64,000 bases of DNA, taken from Candidatus Eisenbacteria bacterium. Lineage in GTDB: Bacteria > Eisenbacteria > RBG-16-71-46 > CAIMUX01 > JAHJDP01. The stretch is from the NCBI GenBank assembly GCA_018831195.1, contig JAHJDP010000118.1, positions 47,166 to 111,165 on the forward strand. Direction: 5' to 3'. Shown one piece after another: positions 48,541 to 56,361 of this stretch. The position numbers were made by a program, and so were the translations under genes. Within the stretch, counting starts at the first letter, position 1. Each line of letters opens with the position of its first letter. The notes under the pieces are model-generated. The model was not told the origin of the DNA. It was given only the letters and a program-made list of their open reading frames with translations, and ran no database searches.

Positions 48541-49071
48541 GGGTCCTCCTTGACAGCCGGCGCCTGCCGGTTTCTCAAATTGTTTATAGTGTAATAATGA
48601 GTCGATCCAGGGAAGGATGCTCCTTGAAAATCCTCTTTGCACCCTCGATAAGGGCTCATCAAGCCATGACGATCCGTGTGGATCCGACTCAGGTTAGTCT
48701 AGGTTAAATCCTATCTCTCGTAAAGCTCTAAAAGCGACATTTGAGAAGGCGGAGATGATTCTTAACTCTTTATATTCTAATAAGTTAGAATACCCTTAGG
48801 AAGGGTCCTCCATGGTGTGAAGGGGACTCTCCACAACCACTCTTCTATAACTATTTAAATATTCAAAAATAGTAGTCGTCGTAGAGAAAGTGGTTATGTT
48901 GACAACCGATTCATCACCATCAAACAAAAGACCTTGGAGCCGGATGGCATTGTGGAGTTTTTGTTTCGGGATGGGTAAAAACCCCCACCTGCCAACAGTC
49001 ATAAACTAAGAACAGCTTGTTAACAGCACTTGTCCACATTTAGGAAGATCGGAAATGGGCAAAACTCGGGT
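48541..49071. other. dnaA-dnaN intergenic region, AT-rich, possible origin element
   Basis: This 531-base gap is unusually long for the dnaA-dnaN junction and is AT-rich in places, notably 48740-48800 and 48838-48870. It has a DnaA-box-like TTGTCCACA (49030-49038, one mismatch from TTATCCACA) and weaker partial matches such as TGTGGATCC (48677-48685). An 8-base-pair AT hairpin, TATTCTAA (48773-48780) with TTAGAATA (48785-48792), lies in the middle. It could form part of a bipartite origin or hold the dnaN promoter. No gene is supported. Confidence 0.45.
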
Positions 49072-50505
49072 CTAGGGCCTGTTGTCGACGGGACGATGCG
49101 TCAGGCGTTCTTCGATATCTTGCAACGCGCGTTCCAGCTGGTCATCCTGTACCCTTTTTCGGGCGATTTTCCCGCAAGCATGGAGAACGGTACTGTGGTC
49201 CCGATGGCCGAATGAACTCCCTATGTCATTGAGTGTCAAGCTGGTATGTCGTCGGACGAGATACATCGCAACCTGGCGGGCGAGAGCAACCTGTTGGGTT
49301 CTCCGTTTGCCTCGGATGGACTCTGCTGTCACGTTAAACACTTGCGCCACATGCTGTTGGATATCTTCAGGACTGAGTTTTCCCGTTGATCCGGGCTCTA
49401 AGACATCTTTGAGGACATCCTGGGCCAGATCGACCGAAATCTCGACGTTGAGAAGACGGCTGAGAGCGGCCAGCTTCACCAAGGAGCCTTCGAGGGTCCG
49501 GATATTGGAGATGACCCGGGAAGATATAAGCAGGGAGACATCCTCAGGAAGGTAGATTCCCTCGGCGATCGCCTTCCGGCGGAGGATCGCCATACGGGTC
49601 TCGATGGTCGGCGGCGAAATATCGGTGACCAATCCCCAATGAAACCGGGAGATCAACCGCTGTTCGATATTCTGTATCTCCTTGGGGGGTCTATCGCTGG
49701 TCATGACGATTTGCTTCTGGGCGTCATGAAGGGCATTGAAGGTGTGGAAAAACTCCTCCTGCGTCGCCTCCCTGCCAGCCAGGAAATGAATATCATCGAT
49801 AAGGAGAACATCGAGATTTCGGTATCGCTCGCGGAAACCGGCGGTGTTTCCCTGGGCGATCGCCTCAATCAGCTCATTCATGAATTTTTCGCAGTAGACG
49901 TAAACGATTCGGCAGGATGGGGTTTGCTGCTGAATCTGGTGCCCGAGCGCCTGCATGAGATGGGTCTTGCCGAGCCCGGTCGACCCGTGGATAAAGAGCG
50001 GGTTATAGGCTCTTCCCGGATCCTTGGCGGCGGCATGGCACGCGGCATGGGGAAATTCATTGCTCTTCCCGACCACGAAGTTATCGAAGGTGTAACGCGG
50101 ATTCAAACGGGCGCGGAGGGGCGAGTCTGCTTGTGGGTGGTAGGAAAGGCTGTTTTTGATTTCAATCGGGAGAGTGGTCGAGGGCCGACGGTCGACAGGG
50201 GCCGCCGCAACAGCGCCGGAATTGGTTTCAGGGCTGTCCTTATAATAGTTGCTGTTCACTGACCACTGAATCGCCAGTTCTTCACCAAAGGCGCGAGTAA
50301 TCGCCTCCTTTAGGAGTGGTAAGTTGTGATGCTCGAACCAATCAATGAAGAAGGGGTTGGGAACCTCAATAACGATTCGTCCCTTCCCTGCTTCGAGAGG
50401 ATGAATAGGAGAAAACCATGTTTCAAATCTTTGACTTGGGACCTTTTGGCTAATCCATGCCAGTGCGGTGCCCCAGGCCGAGGTGCTGATGGACTGAGCC
50501 TCCAC
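49072..50505 (-). CDS. dnaA: Chromosomal replication initiator DnaA
   Basis: The product, 477 residues from the GTG at 50505, binds DnaA boxes and opens the origin. Domain I is at the start (AWGTALAWISQKVPSQRFETWFSPI). Domain III has Walker A GSTGLGKTHL and Walker B LLIDDIHFLAG, and domain IV has the DNA-binding signature RRHTSLTLNDIGSSFGHRDHSTVLHA. I chose the GTG because domain I follows soon after and AGGGGAAG lies a few bases upstream; the frame extends 25 codons further to 50580 without similarity. One box-like TGTGGAAAA (49743-49751) lies inside the gene. Confidence 0.97.
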   Translation of the reverse strand: MEAQSISTSAWGTALAWISQKVPSQRFETWFSPIHPLEAGKGRIVIEVPNPFFIDWFEHHNLPLLKEAITRAFGEELAIQWSVNSNYYKDSPETNSGAVAAAPVDRRPSTTLPIEIKNSLSYHPQADSPLRARLNPRYTFDNFVVGKSNEFPHAACHAAAKDPGRAYNPLFIHGSTGLGKTHLMQALGHQIQQQTPSCRIVYVYCEKFMNELIEAIAQGNTAGFRERYRNLDVLLIDDIHFLAGREATQEEFFHTFNALHDAQKQIVMTSDRPPKEIQNIEQRLISRFHWGLVTDISPPTIETRMAILRRKAIAEGIYLPEDVSLLISSRVISNIRTLEGSLVKLAALSRLLNVEISVDLAQDVLKDVLEPGSTGKLSPEDIQQHVAQVFNVTAESIRGKRRTQQVALARQVAMYLVRRHTSLTLNDIGSSFGHRDHSTVLHACGKIARKRVQDDQLERALQDIEERLTHRPVDNRP

Positions 50506-51073
50506 TGAAGCTTCCCCTTCCCTGCCTCTAGTTATCAACACACTTTTCCACAAACTGTAAGCCGGAACGTACCACCCCACCCTGCCCTTGGATTCCAGAG
50601 ACGAGGATCCCCTAATAAGATATGAACACTCTTCACATCATATGTTGAAAACTCTGGAACTTCTTTTATTGTAGTCTGTTACCTAAGAAGGGCCGGCTTG
50701 GCGGAAGTGGTTTTCCACAGGCGTCCGGCCCGGGTGTCGAACCAAAGGGCCATCATGCCTTGCCGAATGGGCCACTGTCTGTATCTTCGCTTTACTACTT
50801 GTAAACAATGACTTATTTGGCAAGGCTGAAGCAGAATATCACCCGCGATATGGCGTCGCAATTCGAATCTAGTGATTACAGAAAAAAGAATTAAAAAGCG
50901 CTCTTCAGCACTGTGCGAGCGGTGACTTGTAAGGTCTGCAGGAGGGGACTCGGAGAGATAAGGGGTTGACCGGCCGGCCCGATCTCCTCTAGCATCATTC
51001 AAATAGTCATAAACACATTCAGAGAGGACTCTATTTTTTAGGGAAGGCCATTCACTATTGAGGAGAGTTGACG
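50506..51073. other. Candidate chromosomal origin (oriC), dnaA-rpmH region
   Basis: Gene direction flips here, with dnaA reading left and rpmH reading right. DnaA-box-like sequences cluster near dnaA: TTATCAACA (50532-50540, one mismatch), TTTTCCACA (50544-50552) and TTTTCCACA (50711-50719); the last two fit the TTWTNCACA consensus. The part between (50600-50690) is AT-rich and could be the unwinding element. This matches the usual rpmH-dnaA origin location, although the dnaA-dnaN gap is a second candidate. No small gene is supported in it. Confidence 0.62.
50966..50995 (+). promoter_or_regulatory. Putative promoter of the rpmH operon
   Basis: TTGACC (50966-50971) and TAGCAT (50990-50995) are separated by 18 bases, matching consensus at five and four of six positions. 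The start would be near 51002, about 70 bases before rpmH. Pattern matching only. Confidence 0.38.
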
Positions 51074-51211
51074 TTGAAACGAACATTTCAGCCCCATAAT
51101 CGGCGTAAAAGAAAAGTACACGGCTTTCGAAGCAAGATGCGCACAAAGGCGGGTCGTGGTGTTTTGAATCGTCGTCGGAGAAAAGGACGCGCACGCGTCT
51201 CCGTATCTTAA
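51074..51211 (+). CDS. rpmH: 50S ribosomal protein L34
   Basis: The 45-residue protein is short, very basic and unmistakable: [18 protein letters not shown], then [21 protein letters not shown], then ARVSVS. It belongs to the large ribosomal subunit. The start is TTG at 51074, with AGGAGA seven bases upstream; no in-frame ATG would give a full-length L34. It sits at the origin-proximal head of the rpmH-rnpA-yidD-yidC-jag operon and the spacing to rnpA is tight. Confidence 0.97.
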   Translation: MKRTFQPHNRRKRKVHGFRSKMRTKAGRGVLNRRRRKGRARVSVS

Positions 51212-51235
51212 TGGTTGCCATGCGGCCAGAACTCC

Positions 51236-51607
51236 ATGGCCGGAATAACTAGCACTCTTCGCAAACGCCGGGATTTCCAAAAGCTCTACGAGGAAGGCCG
51301 AGCCTACCACGGAGTGAATCTCGTCGTTATGATCCGTCGCACCGGTGAATCACCCGGGATGTTGGCGTTTGTGGCAAGCCGAAGAGTCGGTTCCGCCGTA
51401 CGGAGAAACCGCGCAAGGCGTATTTTGCGTGAAGCTTTTCGAACCCTTGGCGTAGATCTTAGAGAAGAAGACGTACACATCGCCTTCATAGCCCGCGCCA
51501 CCTGTGCAACAGTGAAGATGCAAGTCGTGCGGGATGAAATGAAAAGAATTCTAAAAGTGGCGGGAATCCTGCGTACGGATACAGAGATTGATAACCGCCC
51601 GGCCTAG
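51236..51607 (+). CDS. rnpA: Ribonuclease P protein component
   Basis: The 123-residue basic protein assists the RNase P RNA in maturing tRNA 5' ends. The family motif is RVGSAVRRNRARRILREAFR, preceded by LRKRRDFQKLYEEGRAYHGVNLVVM. The ATG at 51236 was chosen because the conserved N-terminus starts soon after; an in-frame TTG at 51215 is also possible and neither has a strong ribosome binding site. rnpA follows rpmH as in most bacteria. Confidence 0.93.
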   Translation: MAGITSTLRKRRDFQKLYEEGRAYHGVNLVVMIRRTGESPGMLAFVASRRVGSAVRRNRARRILREAFRTLGVDLREEDVHIAFIARATCATVKMQVVRDEMKRILKVAGILRTDTEIDNRPA

Positions 51608-51618
51608 CGCGAACGGTA

Positions 51619-51930
51619 ATGAATATCAAAAAGAGCCAGCTGGATAGAAGGCATCAAGTTAAGACACGCGGATCAATCGGGTCAGAGATTTTGATCCTTC
51701 TCATTATAGTTTATCGGAAAATCGTATCCCCCTGGATTCCCGCTTCATGCCGGTATATGCCGACCTGCTCACAATATGGGCTGGATGCCATAAGGATGCA
51801 TGGCGCGATCCGAGGCGGCTGGCTGACAACGAAAAGGATCCTCAGGTGTCATCCTCTGGGCGGTGACGGATATGACCCTGTTCCATTCAAGGATGAAATA
51901 AAAAACGCAAAGGGCGCGCATAATGGATAA
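51619..51930 (+). CDS. yidD: Membrane protein insertion efficiency factor YidD
   Basis: The 103-residue membrane-associated protein has the YidD hallmark IVYRKIVSPWIPASCRYMPTCSQYGLDAIRMHG and the C-terminal RCHPLGGDGYDPVP, with its conserved Cys, Pro and aromatic residues. YidD assists YidC in inserting membrane proteins. It has a short basic N-terminal extension of about 25 residues. Its stop overlaps the first bases of yidC, so the two are coupled. Confidence 0.95.
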   Translation: MNIKKSQLDRRHQVKTRGSIGSEILILLIIVYRKIVSPWIPASCRYMPTCSQYGLDAIRMHGAIRGGWLTTKRILRCHPLGGDGYDPVPFKDEIKNAKGAHNG

Positions 51931-53680
51931 AAGGCTTTGGCTGGCCATGGTATTGGCCATCCTCGTGTTATTTGTATCCGACCGGCTTTTTGGACCAAAG
52001 CAGGGTCCTGTTAGAACCGCGATAACGGAAATGTCGGATTCCACCTCCGTGCCGGCGTCCGGCACCCGGTCGGGGTCGCCCGATCTTTCGGCGGTGACCA
52101 CAGAACCGGCGAGCGGCACCTTCGACTCGATGGCCGCCGCCGCTCCGTCAGAGGAGATGGTAAACCAGCTTCTCACAGCCAACGAGCCCGAAGAGATCAC
52201 CATCGCAGGCGCCAAATATCAAGCCACATTGAGCCGCCGGGGAGGCGTCGTATCGAGTTTTATCCTGGCCGAGTATACCGATGCCGAAAATCAGCCGGCC
52301 AACCTGATCCGCGATGAAGAGAAGGGTGTGCTGGGTCTTACGATCGAAACACCGGATGGTATCCTGGATCTGGCGGAAACCGAATTTCACGTAGAAACAC
52401 GGAAATCGGGCGGCATGACCCGCGTGGAATTTTCCGCCGAGGATGCCAATGGGGTTCGCGTAACAAAGACCTATCTCTTTCACCCCGACAGCCTCGCCTT
52501 CCGTTTGCAGTTGAAGGCCTCCGGAATCCCCAATGGCGACGGAGCGGCCCGGTATGGAATCAACTGGGGCGAGGGGATGCCGTTACTGGAAGTGAAACCT
52601 GCGTATGACCAGGCCGGTATGGCCTCCGTGGCCTTGATCGGGAAGGATTTTGTCAAAGATGGCGGCGCCTCGATGCGGGGAATGGGTTGCAGCGGGGGCG
52701 GCGGAAAAAAAGATCAGTGGGAGTTTGAGAACCACGACGGGATGATCCATTGGGCGGGGGTGAGGGATAAATATTTTCTCGGCGCCATCATTCCAGAGAA
52801 CGCGCTCGACGCCCGGGTGCGGACCGAAAGAAACTCAGGCAGGAACATTGCACGGACCCAATTGATTGTTCCGGTGGACCTCGACGGCACCGTCGCGCGC
52901 AACTTCATGGTCTATCTCGGGCCGTTGAAACACAATGAATTGCAGGCCCTCGGTGTCGGGCTGGAGCGGGCCGTCGACCTTGGGATGAAGCCGATCATCC
53001 CCATCAGCAGGCTGGTCCTGTGGTGCATGACGACATTATATAAGGTCATTCCGAATTACGGCATCGTTATTCTTATCGTTTCTGTTCTGGCCAAAATATT
53101 AATGTATCCGCTGACAAAGAAGAGCCTCAACTCGATGAAGAAAATGCAACTCGTCAAGCCGGAGATGGACGAGATCAACAAAAAGTACAAGGACGATCCA
53201 CAAAAGAAGCAAAAAGCGATGATGGCGCTTTATAAAGAGCACAGCATCAACCCGGTTGGCGGCTGTCTTCCAATGGTCCTTCAGATGCCGATCTTTTTCG
53301 CGCTCTATAGTGTTTTGTACAATGTAATCGAGATGAGAAAGGCGCCGTTTGTTTTTTGGATCAAGGATCTCTCGCTTCCCGATAATGTTGGAAATATCAT
53401 GGGTGTACCGATAAATCCATTACCGGTCATCATGACGGCAACTATGATTTGGCAGCAAAAGTTGACACCGACGGACCCGCGACAAGCGACGATGGCAATG
53501 ATAATGCCGATTATGTTTCTTTTCTTCTTCTACAATCTTCCGTCCGGACTCGTATTCTACTGGACGGTAAACAATGTTGTTTCTGTAATTCAGCAGCTTT
53601 GGATTAAACGAGGCGACAAGCCGGTTTCTTCAGGGAAAGGTGCTGAAAGGAGGGATTATGCAGTTGCATCCAAGGGATGA
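51923..53680 (+). CDS. yidC: Membrane protein insertase YidC
   Basis: The 585-residue inner-membrane insertase has an N-terminal helix (LAMVLAILVLFVSDRLFG), a large periplasmic beta-supersandwich domain (about 90-350) as in Gram-negative YidC, then the conserved five-helix core with NYGIVILIVSVLAKILMYPLTKKSL, GGCLPMVLQMPIFFALYSVL and LPSGLVFYWTVNNVVSVIQQ. The large periplasmic domain is evidence for a diderm cell. The Gly-rich CSGGGGKKDQ loop in the periplasmic part is not usual. The end overlaps jag by 23 bases. Confidence 0.97.
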   Translation: MDKRLWLAMVLAILVLFVSDRLFGPKQGPVRTAITEMSDSTSVPASGTRSGSPDLSAVTTEPASGTFDSMAAAAPSEEMVNQLLTANEPEEITIAGAKYQATLSRRGGVVSSFILAEYTDAENQPANLIRDEEKGVLGLTIETPDGILDLAETEFHVETRKSGGMTRVEFSAEDANGVRVTKTYLFHPDSLAFRLQLKASGIPNGDGAARYGINWGEGMPLLEVKPAYDQAGMASVALIGKDFVKDGGASMRGMGCSGGGGKKDQWEFENHDGMIHWAGVRDKYFLGAIIPENALDARVRTERNSGRNIARTQLIVPVDLDGTVARNFMVYLGPLKHNELQALGVGLERAVDLGMKPIIPISRLVLWCMTTLYKVIPNYGIVILIVSVLAKILMYPLTKKSLNSMKKMQLVKPEMDEINKKYKDDPQKKQKAMMALYKEHSINPVGGCLPMVLQMPIFFALYSVLYNVIEMRKAPFVFWIKDLSLPDNVGNIMGVPINPLPVIMTATMIWQQKLTPTDPRQATMAMIMPIMFLFFFYNLPSGLVFYWTVNNVVSVIQQLWIKRGDKPVSSGKGAERRDYAVASKG

Positions 53681-54941
53681 TGAAGAACATGGAGGCCTCA
53701 GCGAAAAGAAAGAGGTCATATCACAGGGGAAGACTTTAGATGAAGCCGTCCAGCGCGGAATTGAAGAGCTGGGAATTCGCAAGGAAGATGCCGAAGTCGA
53801 AGTTCTGGATGTTGGCGGTTCCGGACTCATGGGCCGGATTCGAGGGAAGAGCGCAAGGGTTCGTGTAAGGGCCCGCGATACACGCGAACAAAAGCTCAAG
53901 GAAGTCACGGCGGAGATCCTTCAATTGATGGAAATCGACGCCGACGTTTCTATGAATGGAAATGATGGGAATTACCGTATTGAAATTACAAGCGAGGGCG
54001 CGGATGGCCTCCTCATCGGCCGCAGAGGAGAGACACTCGAGGCGCTGCAGCACATCGTTCATCGCGTGGTCGCGGGCGGCGAGGGCCCGCTCTTTATCAC
54101 TGTCGATGTATCCGGTTACAGAGAACGCCGCCGGCTCTATCTGGAAGCCAAAGCGCGCGAATTAGCGAGTGTGGCCCTCAGCCAGCGGCGGGAGGTTCTT
54201 TCAGAGCCGCTTACCGTCGGCGAGAGAAGAATTTTTCATTCGGCGTTGGCCGAGATTCCTTATGTTCAAGCCCGTGCGCTTGGCGAGGGAATGCATAGAA
54301 AAATCGCTGTTGGACCGGCATCTGAAGGCCGGGAACGGGATGGGCGGGGTCGCAGTGGCGGCTACCGGGAATCTTACGATCGCAGCGATGGCGAACGAGG
54401 ACGATATGACCGTGGCGATGGTGACCGCGAACGGGGCCGGTATGACCGCGGGGAGCACCACGACCGGCACACCCCAGACCGGCAACCCCCCGAGCGCCAC
54501 ACCCCAGACCGGCAACCCCCCGAGCGGGATCGATATGACAACCGGAACAGTTATGAAGAGGGATACTCCTCATTCAGCCGAAACCTCCGAACTAACAATT
54601 CCAATACCTCTCGCCCCGACACCCCCCACCCTGATACCTCCCGATGGGAAACCGAACAACCGGAAGATTCCCGCGGTATCCCGCCGGCGCCCGAAAGCGC
54701 TGTTGGGCGCGAGTGGATGAGGCAGCCTCAGCAAAACCGGCATCGTAGATCATCAGGCGGCAGCACAGAGTTTCTTTCTCCAAGCCGCGGCTTTGCCGGA
54801 TCCGGATACAGCGGCGGGCGGCGACAGGAATCAAATGATATGCGCCAGCGCCGGGAGACTCGGGGAACACCGAATCGGAAGCCGAGCATCCGGCCTCGTG
54901 AGGACGAGAATGGCGGAGCTCAAAAAGCCGACGAGGAATAA
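53658..54941 (+). CDS. jag: RNA-binding protein Jag/KhpB with long disordered tail
   Basis: The product (427 residues) has a Jag-N domain (about 10-55), a KH domain with GRRG loop (IGRRGETLEALQHIVHRV) and an R3H domain (ERRIFHSALAEIPYVQARALG). These bind RNA and, in other bacteria, link cell division and elongation control. Beyond residue 215 it has an unusual tail of about 210 residues rich in Arg, Asp, Gly, Pro and Ser, including two exact HTPDRQPPER repeats. AGGAGG before the ATG at 53658 fixes the start, which overlaps yidC. The end overlaps the mnmE start. Confidence 0.92.
   Translation: MQLHPRDDEEHGGLSEKKEVISQGKTLDEAVQRGIEELGIRKEDAEVEVLDVGGSGLMGRIRGKSARVRVRARDTREQKLKEVTAEILQLMEIDADVSMNGNDGNYRIEITSEGADGLLIGRRGETLEALQHIVHRVVAGGEGPLFITVDVSGYRERRRLYLEAKARELASVALSQRREVLSEPLTVGERRIFHSALAEIPYVQARALGEGMHRKIAVGPASEGRERDGRGRSGGYRESYDRSDGERGRYDRGDGDRERGRYDRGEHHDRHTPDRQPPERHTPDRQPPERDRYDNRNSYEEGYSSFSRNLRTNNSNTSRPDTPHPDTSRWETEQPEDSRGIPPAPESAVGREWMRQPQQNRHRRSSGGSTEFLSPSRGFAGSGYSGGRRQESNDMRQRRETRGTPNRKPSIRPREDENGGAQKADEE
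54468..54527 (+). repeat. Tandem 30-base repeat in the jag tail
   Basis: Two consecutive 30-base units (54468-54497 and 54498-54527) differ only at the last base and encode HTPDRQPPER twice. It is an in-frame duplication within the low-complexity tail of Jag, not part of a larger array. Confidence 0.9.
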
Positions 54942-56355
54942 ATCCCCATTACACGGTGTGCCAACCGATACGATAACCGCAATCGCTACGGCCCCGGGGC
55001 ACGGGGCCGTGGCTATTGTCCGGGTTTCCGGGCCACGGGCCATCTATCTTTGTGACGATCTCTTCCGGGGAAGAAAAAAGCTCGCTGATCTCCCCGGCGG
55101 CCGAGCTGTGACCGGATGGATAACAGACGGCGACGAAGAGCTCGACGAAGTCGTCGTCACCCTTTACCGATCCCCCAGAAGTTATACAGGTGAAGACCTG
55201 GTTGAGATTTCCTGCCATGGGGGGCCATCCGCCGGGTATATCCTCAACGCGCTCATAGGCTATGGCGCCCGGCCGTCACGACCCGGGGAGTTTACCAAAC
55301 GCGCTTTTCTGAACGGACGGATGGATCTCAGCCAGGCCGAGGCTGTCGCCGCATTGATAAATTCCTGCGGACGAGCCGCGCATCGCGCTGCCTTGAGATT
55401 ATTAAAAGGGCGTTTGCGGGAACGGCTGGAACCGATTTATGAAGAGGGGCTCATGATTCAATCCCGCCTCGAGGCGGCGATTGAGTTTCCAGAAAACGTC
55501 GGCGACGACGAGCCGAGGATTCGCGAGGGTTACTTCGCCGAAGTGTCCGGGGGCCGCGGCGAAGAGCATCCGCCGACAAGCATTGAATTGACCCGGCTGA
55601 GGGAGCAGGTAGAAGCGCTCCATCGGCAGGCCGGCCGATCTGACCTGTTGTTGAGTGGATACCGGTGCGTTCTCGCGGGGACGGTCAATGTCGGGAAGTC
55701 GTCATTGTTCAACGCTTTGCTGAATCGGGATCGCGCGATTGTCACCGAAGAGCCGGGAACGACGCGGGATACCCTGGAGGGCATCCTCGAGGTGGAAGGA
55801 ATTCCGGTGACCCTTGTCGATACAGCAGGGATTCGCTCGCCGTCGAGCCGCTCCGAGGCGGAGGGTACACGACGGTCCCGCGAAGAGCGCCAATCGGCCG
55901 ACCTTGTCCTAGAGGTGCTGGATATCAGTCAGTCGCCGGAAGCCAAACTCACAGGAGCGCATAAGAATGAGACGGAAAAGGCCGACACATTGATACTTTT
56001 AAATAAGTCCGATCTCCCCTGGCATCCTGAATGGGAAAAACATCAACCCGAAGACGCCTTGGCCGTTTCCGCGCGTACGGGAGCTGGAATGGACCAGGTC
56101 CGCGAAGCGATTGCAAAGCGGCTACGGGGTGCTCCGCATGAGGAGATTTTACTGAGTTTGCGCCAGCGGGAAGATCTGGCGCGGGCCGCCCGCCACCTAA
56201 GCGTTGCGGGAAACTTATTGGAAAACAAAGAATTACCTGAGCTGATCAGCTATGAAATCGGCGAGGCAGTCCAGTCTTTCGGCGGAATCTTGGGTCGCGA
56301 TCCGTCCGCGGAGCTGATGGAAACGATATTCTCCCGCTTCTGTATTGGAAAATAA
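54910..56355 (+). CDS. mnmE: tRNA modification GTPase MnmE
   Basis: The 481-residue protein, with MnmG, makes the cmnm5 modification at U34 of some tRNAs. It has the N-terminal folate-binding domain (DTITAIATAPGHGAVAIVRVSGPRA), a helical domain carrying the inserted GTPase (G1 GTVNVGKSS, G3 DTAG, G4 NKSD) and the C-terminal CIGK motif with the catalytic Cys. G1 has Val-Asn-Val where most MnmE have Pro-Asn-x, a mild variant. The ATG at 54910 was chosen because the family begins soon after; it lies within the jag end. Confidence 0.96.
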   Translation: MAELKKPTRNKSPLHGVPTDTITAIATAPGHGAVAIVRVSGPRAIYLCDDLFRGRKKLADLPGGRAVTGWITDGDEELDEVVVTLYRSPRSYTGEDLVEISCHGGPSAGYILNALIGYGARPSRPGEFTKRAFLNGRMDLSQAEAVAALINSCGRAAHRAALRLLKGRLRERLEPIYEEGLMIQSRLEAAIEFPENVGDDEPRIREGYFAEVSGGRGEEHPPTSIELTRLREQVEALHRQAGRSDLLLSGYRCVLAGTVNVGKSSLFNALLNRDRAIVTEEPGTTRDTLEGILEVEGIPVTLVDTAGIRSPSSRSEAEGTRRSREERQSADLVLEVLDISQSPEAKLTGAHKNETEKADTLILLNKSDLPWHPEWEKHQPEDALAVSARTGAGMDQVREAIAKRLRGAPHEEILLSLRQREDLARAARHLSVAGNLLENKELPELISYEIGEAVQSFGGILGRDPSAELMETIFSRFCIGK

Positions 56356-56361
56356 ATATTA

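Noticed and set aside
52384..52401. A parS-like TTTCACGTAGAAAC in yidC
   Set aside because: One extra base breaks the palindrome, so ParB would not recognise it; probably a chance match.
54468..54527. Short repeat array as a CRISPR
   Set aside because: Only two units exist, without spacers, in frame inside a coding region; it is a protein repeat.
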